Shown: positions 31,884 to 39,803 of the stretch, one piece after another
How the letters are laid out: each line of letters opens with the position of its first letter
How positions within the stretch are numbered: position 1 is the stretch's first letter
Assembly (NCBI GenBank): GCA_043777675.1
Contig: JAYWHR010000039.1
Location: 1-64,000 of the forward strand
From: JANMDU01 sp043777675
GTDB lineage: Bacteria > Pseudomonadota > Gammaproteobacteria > Burkholderiales > Burkholderiaceae_C
Reading direction: 5' to 3'
DNA: 64,000 bases
Made by a program: the position numbers and the translations under genes
Notes under the pieces: model-generated
Seen by the model: the letters and a program-made list of their open reading frames with translations, nothing else
The model's database searches: none
Told to the model about the DNA's origin: nothing

Positions 31884-33224
31884 TTATTTCGTAGAGAGAT
31901 GTTTGGCTTCTAGGCGCGGTGTGCCGTTTTGCAGCACGCCGCCTACGGTGTAGAACGAGCCAAACACCACGATTCTATCGGCTGCATCAGCTGCGGCCAC
32001 CGCCGCATCAAGGGCCACTTGTGGCGAGGTGTAAACGCTACTTTGCGCATCATTGCGGGTATTGAGCGTTTGCCAGCGACTTTGCAACTCAGAAGCTTTT
32101 GCTGCGCGGGCGGTGGGCAGATCGGTGAAATACCAGCGATCCACAATCGGCGCGAGTTTTAAAAGCATGGGCGTGAGGTCTTTATCACCCATTGCGCCAA
32201 ACACCGCATGGGTGGTCGGATAGAAGCCCATCGCATCCAAATTGGCGGTGAGCGCAGCCACCGAATGCGGGTTGTGTGCCACATCGAGCACCAGCGCAGG
32301 CTGCCCCGGCACGATCTGGAAGCGCCCCGGCAACTCCACAAAAGCCATGCCATTGCGAACAGCCTGAGCTGTGATAGGCAGTTGCTCATTCATCGCGACG
32401 ATTGCTGCAAGCACGCCACTGGCATTAATGAGTTGATTTGCACCTCTGAGCGCAGGGTATGCCAGCCCGCTGAACCTCTTGGAGCGCCCTGCCCAGCCCC
32501 ACTGCTGCTTATCACCTTGGAAATTAAAATCGGTGCCCATGAGCCACAGATCAGCACCAATTTTTTTGGCGTGATCAATCGCACTCTGCGGCGGCATCGG
32601 ATCGCTCAAGATCGCGGGCTTGCCCGCGCGCATGATGCCCGCCTTCTCCCTTCCGATGCTCTCGCGATCTGGGCCGAGATATTCCATGTGATCGAGATCA
32701 ATGCTGGTAACAATCGCGCAATCGGTATCAATGATGTTCACTGCATCCAGCCGTCCGCCCAAGCCCACCTCCAAAATCATCACATCAAGCTGCCCGGCCT
32801 TCGCCGCACGACACATCACCAGAAGGAAAGCCAGCGTGGTGAATTCAAAATAGCTTAGGCTGACTTCACCCTCGTTTTCAAAAGCTTTTTGGCACCTAGC
32901 CGCCTCAATATCTGCGCAGGCTGCTATGAAATCGGTAGCGGATGCATTCTCATTGCGAATACGGCAACGCTCTAGAAAATGCACAAGATGCGGGCTGGTA
33001 TAGACGCCCGTTTTGTAGCCGGCTTGGGAGTAAACAGATTCCAGCATCGCGCAAGTCGAACCCTTGCCATTCGTGCCTGCCACCGTGATCACCGGGCATA
33101 CAACCTCCACGCCATCAGTGCTTTTAACGCGGCTCCACACCACGCGCACGCGCTCTAGCCCCATGTCTATGTTTTTCGGATGCAAGCCTTCGATATAAGC
33201 AAGCCACTGGTCTAAATCTTTCAT
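31884..33224 (-). CDS. folC: Folylpolyglutamate / dihydrofolate synthase
   Basis: FolC makes dihydrofolate and adds the glutamate tail. It has the Mur-ligase fold: the P-loop in ITVAGTNGKGSTCAMLE, the downstream LEVGLGGRLDAVNII and SIDLDHMEYLG in the central domain, and VLDVAHNPHSVAAL in the C-domain. The ATG of MKDLDQWLAYIEGLHP gives 446 residues; an earlier in-frame start is unlikely as it would overlap the divergent gene. A family-1 repeat encodes IAACADIEAAR in a surface region between the P-loop and the LEVGLGG motif. Confidence 0.95.
   Translation of the reverse strand: MKDLDQWLAYIEGLHPKNIDMGLERVRVVWSRVKSTDGVEVVCPVITVAGTNGKGSTCAMLESVYSQAGYKTGVYTSPHLVHFLERCRIRNENASATDFIAACADIEAARCQKAFENEGEVSLSYFEFTTLAFLLVMCRAAKAGQLDVMILEVGLGGRLDAVNIIDTDCAIVTSIDLDHMEYLGPDRESIGREKAGIMRAGKPAILSDPMPPQSAIDHAKKIGADLWLMGTDFNFQGDKQQWGWAGRSKRFSGLAYPALRGANQLINASGVLAAIVAMNEQLPITAQAVRNGMAFVELPGRFQIVPGQPALVLDVAHNPHSVAALTANLDAMGFYPTTHAVFGAMGDKDLTPMLLKLAPIVDRWYFTDLPTARAAKASELQSRWQTLNTRNDAQSSVYTSPQVALDAAVAAADAADRIVVFGSFYTVGGVLQNGTPRLEAKHLSTK
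32897..32926 (-). repeat. Family-1 palindromic repeat, copy 10 (in CDS)
   Basis: On the minus strand it reads TAGCAGCCTGCGCAG...AGGCGGCTA, in the same direction as folC, encoding IAACADIEAAR. It is more diverged than most copies. Confidence 0.7.
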
Positions 33225-33261
33225 ACGTTGATTGTCCCTGAACTTGACGCAAAATATCGGC

Positions 33262-33618
33262 ATGAGCTCCTCAATGACCCTCTTTGGCATCGCCAATTGC
33301 GACACAGTGAAAAAATCCCGCGCATGGTTTGATGCAGAGGGTATTGCATATCAATTTCACGATTTCAAAAAACAAGGCGTACCAGAAGAGGCTCTGCGCG
33401 AATGGGTGCAGGCGATAGGCTGGGAGGCCCTGCTGAACAAAAAAGGCACGACTTGGCGCAAACTCGACGCTGCGACACAAGCCGATGTGATAGAAGCAGA
33501 ATCAGCCATCTCGATCATGTTGACCCACAGCAGTACCATCAAGCGGCCAGTAGCGACCTATGGTGTCCAAGTGACTGTAGGTTATGCACCTGTTGCTTGG
33601 GAGAGCTTCAAGTCATGA
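33262..33618 (+). CDS. ArsC/Spx-family protein, YffB-like
   Basis: This small thioredoxin-fold protein has 118 residues from the ATG of MSSSMTLFGIANCD. The ArsC-like start MTLFGIANCDTVKKSRAWF carries one Cys and no CxxC, and WRKLDAATQADVIEA and STIKRPV are family blocks. It matches the YffB subgroup, probably a glutathione-dependent thiol reductase; true arsenate reduction is not implied. It is divergent from folC. Confidence 0.88.
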   Translation: MSSSMTLFGIANCDTVKKSRAWFDAEGIAYQFHDFKKQGVPEEALREWVQAIGWEALLNKKGTTWRKLDAATQADVIEAESAISIMLTHSSTIKRPVATYGVQVTVGYAPVAWESFKS

Positions 33619-33632
33619 GGCGCAACTGGCAT

Positions 33633-34310
33633 TTAAGCGCTCGCTCGAGCTGTGCGAGCTGCACCTGCTTGCAGCAGGACCACTAGAGCTCCCGCACCAC
33701 CTTGCATGGGCGTTGCCTGCACAAAAGCTAGCACCTGATTTTTCTGGATGAGCCAGCTTTGCACCTTGGGCTTGAGCACTGAGACTTTCCCTGGTGAGCC
33801 CAACCCCTTACCATGCACAACGCGTACACAGCGAATACCGTTTTTGTAGCATTCGCGGATGAACACGCTCAACGCATCGCGTGCCTCTTCCGTTCGCAAA
33901 TTATGTAAATCCAGCTGCTTTTGCACGCTCCATTCGCCTTTTCTCAGCTTGCGCACCACATCCACACCGATGCCCGGGCGGCGAAAGCTTAATGATTCAT
34001 CGGTGTCGAGCAAACTGCTCGTATCCCATTCATCGCTTAAAGCTTCGCGCAGAACGGCTTGCTCGTCGAGCTGCTTTTGTGCAGGAATGGGCGCAGGCAA
34101 ATCAGGTACAAGATTTGCTTTTTTCTCGATCACCAAGGGCTTGACTCGCCCGACAGAGCTTGAAAAAAGCTCTTTTTCTGCGCGGCGCTTTTTCTCGGCC
34201 TCTTCTTTCGCTGCTCTCAATGCCGCTGCCTCAGCAGCTTGGCGCTCAATTTCTTGCTTGACCAGCTTGAGATCTGCCAATTGCGTGATTTTGACAGCCA
34301 CTTTACTCAT
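33633..34310 (-). CDS. Smr-domain protein
   Basis: This 225-residue protein has an N-terminal charged coiled-coil (LVKQEIERQAAEAAALRAAK) and a C-terminal Smr domain with LDLHNLRTEEARDALSVFI and CVRVVHGKGLGSPGKVSVLK. Free-standing Smr proteins nick DNA or rescue collided ribosomes (SmrB-like). It overlaps the radC stop by four bases, so the two are co-translated. Confidence 0.9.
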   Translation of the reverse strand: MSKVAVKITQLADLKLVKQEIERQAAEAAALRAAKEEAEKKRRAEKELFSSSVGRVKPLVIEKKANLVPDLPAPIPAQKQLDEQAVLREALSDEWDTSSLLDTDESLSFRRPGIGVDVVRKLRKGEWSVQKQLDLHNLRTEEARDALSVFIRECYKNGIRCVRVVHGKGLGSPGKVSVLKPKVQSWLIQKNQVLAFVQATPMQGGAGALVVLLQAGAARTARASA

Positions 34311-34981
34311 AGCATTCCCTCTGCTGACATGGAAAGCGCTTTATCGTGGCTCACGATCACATGATCGAGTACGACGATATCCAGCAAAGCCAGTGCGGCG
34401 CGCAGTTTGGCCGTTAAAGACTGATCTGCATGGCTGGGCTGCACTTCACCGCTGGGATGGTTGTGCGCAAGAATCACGCCGGCTGCATGGTGATGCAGCG
34501 CCCGCAGCGCCACTTCGCGCGGGTAGACGCTGGTGTGAGACAGCGTGCCGCGAAACAGCTCCTCGCTGGCGATCAGCTTTTGCGTGGCATCCACAAAAAG
34601 CACCATGAAGGATTCATAGGGCTTACTACCAATTTTTAAGCGTACAAAATCGAGCAGCGTAGCGGGCACATCCAGCACCGTCTTTTGCACCATTTGCTCG
34701 GCCAAGGCGCGGCGCGACAGCTCCACCACGGCCATCAGCTCGGCTTTCTTGGCAGGCCCCAAGCCCTTGACGCTTTTCAGCGCATCGGCATCTGCGTGCA
34801 GTAGCCCAGAGATGCCGCCAAACTTGTCCACAATGTCCTGTGCCATCGCCACCACGTTTTTGCCTTCAATGCCCGTGCGCAGCAGCAAGGCCAGCAGCTC
34901 AGCATCGCTCAAAGCACCAGCGCCGCGCGAGAGCAGTTTCTCGCGCGGGCGCGCATCGGGTGGAAGGTCTTTGAGGGGCAT
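34307..34981 (-). CDS. radC: RadC family JAMM-fold protein
   Basis: RadC-family protein of 224 residues. The N-terminal helix-hairpin-helix lies in LLHADADALKSVKGLGPAKKAELMA and the JAMM metal site in VILAHNHPSGEVQPSHAD. Its biochemical role is still unsettled despite the DNA-repair name. It starts just after a degenerate copy of the family-1 repeat on the divergent side (about 35008-35040). Confidence 0.93.
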   Translation of the reverse strand: MPLKDLPPDARPREKLLSRGAGALSDAELLALLLRTGIEGKNVVAMAQDIVDKFGGISGLLHADADALKSVKGLGPAKKAELMAVVELSRRALAEQMVQKTVLDVPATLLDFVRLKIGSKPYESFMVLFVDATQKLIASEELFRGTLSHTSVYPREVALRALHHHAAGVILAHNHPSGEVQPSHADQSLTAKLRAALALLDIVVLDHVIVSHDKALSMSAEGML

Positions 34982-35054
34982 GAGCTCGGGTTAGCGTGAT
35001 GTTTCTACAATAGGAGTTTACGCAGTATTTATTCCTCATTTCGCCACTCGACGC

Positions 35055-35495
35055 ATGCCGCACATCGAATCCTCCTCCTTCCTCACCCTGCATTACCGCT
35101 TAAGTGGCCCGCAGGGCGACATCATCAACACCTTTGATGGCAAACCGGCCACACTCTCACTGGGCACTGGCGAGCTCTCCCCCGCTGTAGAGCAGCGCTT
35201 GCTAGGGCTTGAAGAAGGCACGCACACCACATTTGATTTGCCTGCTGGCGCGGCTTTCGGTGAGCGCAATGCAGAAATGATTCAGTGGGTGGCGAAAAAG
35301 CTGCTCGCACAGCATGGCGATCCGCTGGAGAAATACAGTGTGGGAGATGTGGTTCAGTTTCCCGCGCCTTCCGGCGAAGAAAACTATGCAGGCGCTGTGC
35401 GTGAAGTGCAGGTCGATAAAGTGTTGTTTGACTTCAATCATCCCTTGGCGGGGCAGCCGGTGAGCTTTGAAGTGCATGTGATTGGAGTGTTATGA
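35055..35495 (+). CDS. fkpB: FKBP-type peptidyl-prolyl isomerase, SlpA/FkpB
   Basis: This is an SlyD-like FKBP of 146 residues: the FKBP half starts with SFLTLHYRLSGPQGDIINTF and the inserted chaperone flap contains GAAFGERNAEMIQWVAKKLL. It overlaps ispH by four bases, the usual fkpB-ispH pairing in proteobacteria. Confidence 0.92.
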   Translation: MPHIESSSFLTLHYRLSGPQGDIINTFDGKPATLSLGTGELSPAVEQRLLGLEEGTHTTFDLPAGAAFGERNAEMIQWVAKKLLAQHGDPLEKYSVGDVVQFPAPSGEENYAGAVREVQVDKVLFDFNHPLAGQPVSFEVHVIGVL

Positions 35496-36427
35496 CAGTC
35501 AATGAGATTCTCTTAGCCGAGCCGCGTGGCTTTTGCGCAGGCGTGGATCGTGCGATTGAGATTGTGGAGAGAGCCATCACCAAATTTGGCCGCCCGATTT
35601 ATGTGCGCCACGAGATCGTACACAACACCTATGTGGTGAATGATCTCAAAGCTAAGGGCGCGATTTTTATTGAAGAGCTTTCTGATGTGCCCCCAGGCGC
35701 TACTCTTGTGTTCAGCGCTCACGGGGTGAGCAAGGCCGTGCAAGACGAGGCGGTGCAACGGGGCTTTCAGATTTTTGATGCCACCTGCCCACTGGTGACC
35801 AAGGTGCATGTAGAAGTGGCCAAACTCGCCAAAGAAGGCTATGAATTCATCATGATCGGTCACAAAGGGCACCCCGAGGTGGAGGGCACGATGGGGCAGC
35901 TCTCCGAGGGCATCCATCTCGTGGAAGATATTACGGATATTGCTCGGGTACAACCCAAGCAGACCGAGAAACTCGCTGTGGTGACACAAACCACGCTCAG
36001 CGTGGACGATACGGCAGAAATTTCGATTGCTCTAAAAGCGCGTTTTCCGCAAATCCGCGAACCCAAGCATCAAGATATTTGCTACGCCACGCAAAACCGG
36101 CAAGATGCCATCAAGGTGCTCACTGGGCAAGTGGATTTGATCATCGTGGTGGGTAGCCCCACCAGCTCTAACAGCACCCGGCTGGCTGAGCTCTCACGCA
36201 AACGCGGCGTGCCGGGCTACATGGTGGACGATGCCTCTGAATTGCAAGACGAATGGTTTTCTGGTGTCGTGAGTGTGGGCTTGACTGCTGGTGCTTCTGC
36301 CCCTGAGATTCTCGTGCAGCATGTGATTGAGCGCATCAAGGCACTCGGCGCAACGAGTGTGCGCAAGATGAACGGCATTGAAGAAACCGTGAAATTCCCG
36401 CTTCCTAAAGGCTTGAAAATCGGATGA
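35492..36427 (+). CDS. ispH: 4-hydroxy-3-methylbut-2-enyl diphosphate reductase
   Basis: IspH is the last enzyme of the non-mevalonate pathway, giving IPP and DMAPP through an Fe-S cluster. The three Cys ligands are seen in AEPRGFCAGVDRAIEI, IFDATCPLVTKVH and the later KHQDICYATQNRQDA. The length is 311. Its start and stop each overlap a neighbouring gene by four bases (fkpB and the dehydratase), so the three are translationally coupled. It complements dxs and ispA at 1.8-4.6 kb. Confidence 0.97.
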   Translation: MTVNEILLAEPRGFCAGVDRAIEIVERAITKFGRPIYVRHEIVHNTYVVNDLKAKGAIFIEELSDVPPGATLVFSAHGVSKAVQDEAVQRGFQIFDATCPLVTKVHVEVAKLAKEGYEFIMIGHKGHPEVEGTMGQLSEGIHLVEDITDIARVQPKQTEKLAVVTQTTLSVDDTAEISIALKARFPQIREPKHQDICYATQNRQDAIKVLTGQVDLIIVVGSPTSSNSTRLAELSRKRGVPGYMVDDASELQDEWFSGVVSVGLTAGASAPEILVQHVIERIKALGATSVRKMNGIEETVKFPLPKGLKIG

Positions 36428-37383
36428 GCTTAGCAATCAATTGCTCTCAAATTGAGAGCGCCTTGCGCATATTCAGTGCCGGCTATCGGCACTTTTTGCA
36501 TGAAACACCACTGATGAAACTGCCTGGCAGTGCTCTAGGCGTAGACTGTCACGAGGTTTGGCTCAAACTAGAGCAGCTGCAAACCAGCGGCAGCTTCAAA
36601 GCGCGCGGCATGCTGAACCGCATGTTGTCTCACCCCATTCCCAAAAGTGGTGTGATCATTGCATCGGGCGGCAATGCAGGCATTGCGACAGCATCAGCGG
36701 CTAAGCTGCTTGGCGTGCCCTGTGAAGTGTTTGTACCTGCGATTTCATCGCCAGCTAAGCAAGCTCGCCTCAAAGCCTTGGGTGCAACTTTGCAAGTCAC
36801 TGGCGATGCTTATGCCGACGCGTTGGCTGCGTGTCTTGAGCGCCAGAACATCACCGGCGCATTGCTCATGCATGCCTACGATCAAGAAGAAGTGGTGATT
36901 GGTGCGGGTACGCTGGCAGCCGAGATTGACGCTCAAGCAAAGGCAGCGCCTGATAGCGTGCTGGTCAGTGTCGGCGGTGGTGGCTTGATTGCAGGCATTT
37001 CATCTTGGTATGCCAATACAGCCACACGGGTCATCGCACTGGAGCCCACTCTCGCGCCTACGCTGCATGCTGCGCGGGCTGCGGGCGAACCCGTCGATGT
37101 AAGCGTGAGCGGCATTGCAGCGGACGCCTTAGGCGCCAAACGCATTGGCTCCATTGCTTGGAGCATCACGCAGCAGCATGTCAAGCAAAGCCTGCTCCTC
37201 TCGGACGAATCCATTCGCGCTGCGCAACTCTGGCTCTGGCAGCATCTGCAAATCGCTGCTGAGCCTGCGGCAGCCTTAGGATTAGCGGCTTTGCAAAGGG
37301 GCGCGTATCAACCGACAAAAGACGAGCGTGTCTGCCTCGTGATCTGTGGTGCGAATCTTGATCTGGCTACATTAATAGTCTAA
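36424..37383 (+). CDS. Threonine dehydratase-like PLP enzyme
   Basis: This fold-type II PLP enzyme has 319 residues. The PLP lysine is in LEQLQTSGSFKARGMLNR, the substrate loop in IASGGNAGIATASAAKL and the phosphate-binding glycine loop in VSVGGGGLIAGIS. It has no C-terminal ACT domain, so it is a catabolic-type threonine or serine dehydratase. Its ATG overlaps the ispH stop (ATGA). The first 20 or so residues, including SALRIFSAGYR, are encoded by a family-1 repeat, and the conserved part begins about LHETPLMKLPG. Confidence 0.9.
   Translation: MSLAINCSQIESALRIFSAGYRHFLHETPLMKLPGSALGVDCHEVWLKLEQLQTSGSFKARGMLNRMLSHPIPKSGVIIASGGNAGIATASAAKLLGVPCEVFVPAISSPAKQARLKALGATLQVTGDAYADALAACLERQNITGALLMHAYDQEEVVIGAGTLAAEIDAQAKAAPDSVLVSVGGGGLIAGISSWYANTATRVIALEPTLAPTLHAARAAGEPVDVSVSGIAADALGAKRIGSIAWSITQQHVKQSLLLSDESIRAAQLWLWQHLQIAAEPAAALGLAALQRGAYQPTKDERVCLVICGANLDLATLIV
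36456..36485 (+). repeat. Family-1 palindromic repeat, copy 11 (in CDS)
   Basis: GAGCGCCTTGCGCAT...GTGCCGGCTA lies at the start of the dehydratase gene and encodes SALRIFSAGYR. The AT hairpin TTGCTCTCAAATTGAGAG precedes it. Confidence 0.78.
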
Positions 37384-37398
37384 TTACTATCTTTTAGA

Positions 37399-37428
37399 TA
37401 GCACTCTGCGCAGATGCTGTGCCGGTGA
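37399..37428 (+). repeat. Family-1 palindromic repeat, copy 12
   Basis: TAGCACTCTGCGCAG...GTGCCGGTGA follows the dehydratase stop in the gap before pbpG. Its 5' AT hairpin (ACTATCTTTTAGATAGC) is perfect. Confidence 0.85.
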
Positions 37429-37462
37429 GCGGCCGATTTGGCGTTTAAAAAACAGCTAGAAA

Positions 37463-38605
37463 TCAGCCTGGCAGTTTTGAAGGCGCGCTGCTTACCTTTT
37501 GCATCACCGCAGGCTGCCCTTCCACCCAACGGCGCACGCGCTCTGCATCACCCAACCGACTGAGCTTGCCCGCAGAATCTAGAAATACCATGATTAAACG
37601 GCGGCCAGAGACTTTGGCTTGCATGATCAGGCATTGCCCAGCTTCTGAGATGAAGCCAGTTTTTTGCAAACCGATTTGCCACTCGGGATTGTTGATCAAG
37701 CGATTGGTATTGACGTAGTTCAGCGTTTTATGGCCCAAATCCACCTGATGCATTGGCGAGGTGGAGAGATCCCTCAGAATCTTGTCATTGGATGCATAGG
37801 CAGTCAGCGCAGCCAAATCTTTGGCACTGCTTTGATTACGACTAGACAGCCCTGTCGGCTCGACATAGCGCGTGTCATGCAAACCTAGCAACTTGGCCTT
37901 GGCATTCATGGCTTGCACAAAACGAGGAAGACCTCCCGGATAACTGCGGCCTAAGGCATTCGCTGCCCTATTTTCGCTACTCATCAAAGCCAACAGCATG
38001 AGCTCGCCGCGTGACAATTGTGTGCCGACTTTCAAGCGTGAGCGGCTGCCCTTTTCGTTGTCTACGTCGTCTTCTGTGATGGTTATGATCTCATTCATAT
38101 CCAAGCGCGCCTCACTCACAATCACGCCTGTCATCAGCTTGGTGAGAGACGCAATCGGCAGCACGGCCGTTTCATTTTTCTGAAAGAGGATTTCATTCGT
38201 ATCTTGATCAAGCACATAGGCCACACTGGATTTGAGTTCTAGAGGGTCTTGCGTGGCATGGAGGCCTGCAAGCTGGCCATAGGATGGACGTGGAGGTGCA
38301 ACAACGGCATGAACAATCGGCACGCGGCGCATGACTGCTACACGCTTACCGTTTTTTATCACCACCACGCGCTGAATTTTTGTTGCAGCTTTGGCTTTAC
38401 TTGGTTTGATCGCTTTATTGCTCTTACTTGCGCGAGCAGATTTGGCAGAAGATTTTTGTGCGCTCTTGGCTTGCTTCTTAGGCGCAGCTTCTGCCTGCGG
38501 CATCGGCATCAAACACAACGCCAATGCAATGAATGCTGTACTTACAGCAACACGCATTTTTGCAGGGAAGCTCATTGAGAAACCGGCTGTGAAAAGTGTT
38601 GCCAT
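37463..38605 (-). CDS. pbpG: D-alanyl-D-alanine endopeptidase, PbpG-like
   Basis: This is a low-molecular-weight penicillin-binding protein of 380 residues that cuts peptidoglycan cross-links or D-Ala tails. It has a signal peptide (VAVSTAFIALALCLMPMPQAEA), a long Lys/Ala-rich basic linker, then the serine triad motifs SLTK, SSEN (SxN) and KTG in LQKTGFISEAG. The basic linker may bind the cell wall or DNA. Start could be the ATG at 38605 or at 38575 (MSFPAKMRV). It is convergent with the dehydratase gene. Confidence 0.92.
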   Translation of the reverse strand: MATLFTAGFSMSFPAKMRVAVSTAFIALALCLMPMPQAEAAPKKQAKSAQKSSAKSARASKSNKAIKPSKAKAATKIQRVVVIKNGKRVAVMRRVPIVHAVVAPPRPSYGQLAGLHATQDPLELKSSVAYVLDQDTNEILFQKNETAVLPIASLTKLMTGVIVSEARLDMNEIITITEDDVDNEKGSRSRLKVGTQLSRGELMLLALMSSENRAANALGRSYPGGLPRFVQAMNAKAKLLGLHDTRYVEPTGLSSRNQSSAKDLAALTAYASNDKILRDLSTSPMHQVDLGHKTLNYVNTNRLINNPEWQIGLQKTGFISEAGQCLIMQAKVSGRRLIMVFLDSAGKLSRLGDAERVRRWVEGQPAVMQKVSSAPSKLPG

Positions 38606-38660
38606 AATATTCGGCGCAAGGCCTTGTGTGAAATGCTACTGAAAGTATAGCGGATAAAAA

Positions 38661-38689
38661 AATGTAATGCAATATCAAGCACTTACATT
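38661..38689. promoter_or_regulatory. Dyad in the pbpG-suhB intergenic region
   Basis: AATGTAATGC and GCACTTACATT form an imperfect palindrome. Read on the minus strand, it is followed by seven T, so it may be a weak intrinsic terminator or an operator about 55 bases upstream of pbpG. The rest of the 275-base gap is AT-rich and holds no gene I can support. Confidence 0.4.
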
Positions 38690-38880
38690 AACTATTTAAA
38701 TTTTATAAACGACTTAAGGGGTTTCCCTAATGCTACAAGAAAAAATAGTAACTAAGGGCTCCAAGCAGTTGATTTTGAATACTTTTTAGTAGTTCACATG
38801 GAGCGTCTGTCAAACATGGGAAAATATACCCTGATGGCAACCGTGATCGTGCAGTTGTCCAATTTGCCAACACACACAAT

Positions 38881-39783
38881 ATGACAGCTTCCTCCCACCC
38901 CATGCTTAACGTGGCCGTGCGTGCCGCCCGCGCCGCTGGCGCCATCATCAACCGCGCCGCGCTCGATATCGAATCCGTACGTATCAAACAAAAGCAAGTC
39001 AACGACTTCGTCACCGAGGTGGATGCGGCAGCTGAGCAGGCCATTATCGAAATCATTTTGGAAGCCTTTCCCAATCACGGCATCTTGGCCGAGGAATCTG
39101 GCACAGCCCAAGGCAACAAATTCTCGGATCACATCTGGATCATCGACCCGCTTGATGGCACGACCAATTTCATTCACGGCTTCCCCGTGTATTGCGTAAG
39201 CATCGCATTGCAAATCGGAGGCAAGGTGGATCATGCTGTCGTGTACGACCCCACGCGCAACGATTTATTTTTCAGCTCGCGCGGACGCGGCGCTTACCTC
39301 AATGATCGCCGCCTTCGCGTCAGTAAACGCGAGACTCTGGCGCAATCGCTGATTTCCACCGGCTTCCCCTTCCGCCCGGGCGACAATTTCCCCACCTACA
39401 TGGCCATGATGAGCGACATCATGACCAAGACAGCCGGCCTGCGCCGCCCCGGCGCTGCTGCGCTTGATCTCGCTTACGTGGCCGCAGGCTTTACCGATGG
39501 CTTCTTCGAGACAGGTCTCATGCCTTGGGACATGGCCGCAGGCTCCTTACTCGTCACCGAAGCTGGCGGCTTGATCGGCAACTTCACCGGCGAGGCTAAT
39601 TACCTCGAACAAAAAGAATGCCTCGCAGGTAATCCAAAAATTTATGCGCAAATGGTCGGCTTGCTCGGCAAATACAGCAAATTCGCCAGCGCCGGCGAGA
39701 AAGCCGCTGTGCGCCAAGCCGGCACACTCAAAGGCGCTGGCCAAGCAGCGGTTGATGCTTCTGACGAAGAAGCCCCTCTGTAG
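38881..39783 (+). CDS. suhB: Inositol-1-monophosphatase, SuhB type
   Basis: SuhB hydrolyses inositol phosphates and also acts in rRNA transcription antitermination in E. coli. The Mg2+ site signature is IIDPLDGTTNFIHGFPVYCVS, with the first Glu in ILAEESGT, and PWDMAAGSLLVTEAGG near the C-terminus. The length of 300 includes a slightly long Ala-rich tail. It lies 20 bases before mutS on the same strand. Confidence 0.93.
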   Translation: MTASSHPMLNVAVRAARAAGAIINRAALDIESVRIKQKQVNDFVTEVDAAAEQAIIEIILEAFPNHGILAEESGTAQGNKFSDHIWIIDPLDGTTNFIHGFPVYCVSIALQIGGKVDHAVVYDPTRNDLFFSSRGRGAYLNDRRLRVSKRETLAQSLISTGFPFRPGDNFPTYMAMMSDIMTKTAGLRRPGAAALDLAYVAAGFTDGFFETGLMPWDMAAGSLLVTEAGGLIGNFTGEANYLEQKECLAGNPKIYAQMVGLLGKYSKFASAGEKAAVRQAGTLKGAGQAAVDASDEEAPL

Positions 39784-39803
39784 ATCACGTCTAGGCTCGC
39801 TGC

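Noticed and set aside
35008..35040. A sixteenth family-1 repeat upstream of fkpB
   Set aside because: TTTACGCAGTATTTATTCC matches only the centre of the element; the GCCGGCTA end is missing, so it is at most a decayed copy.
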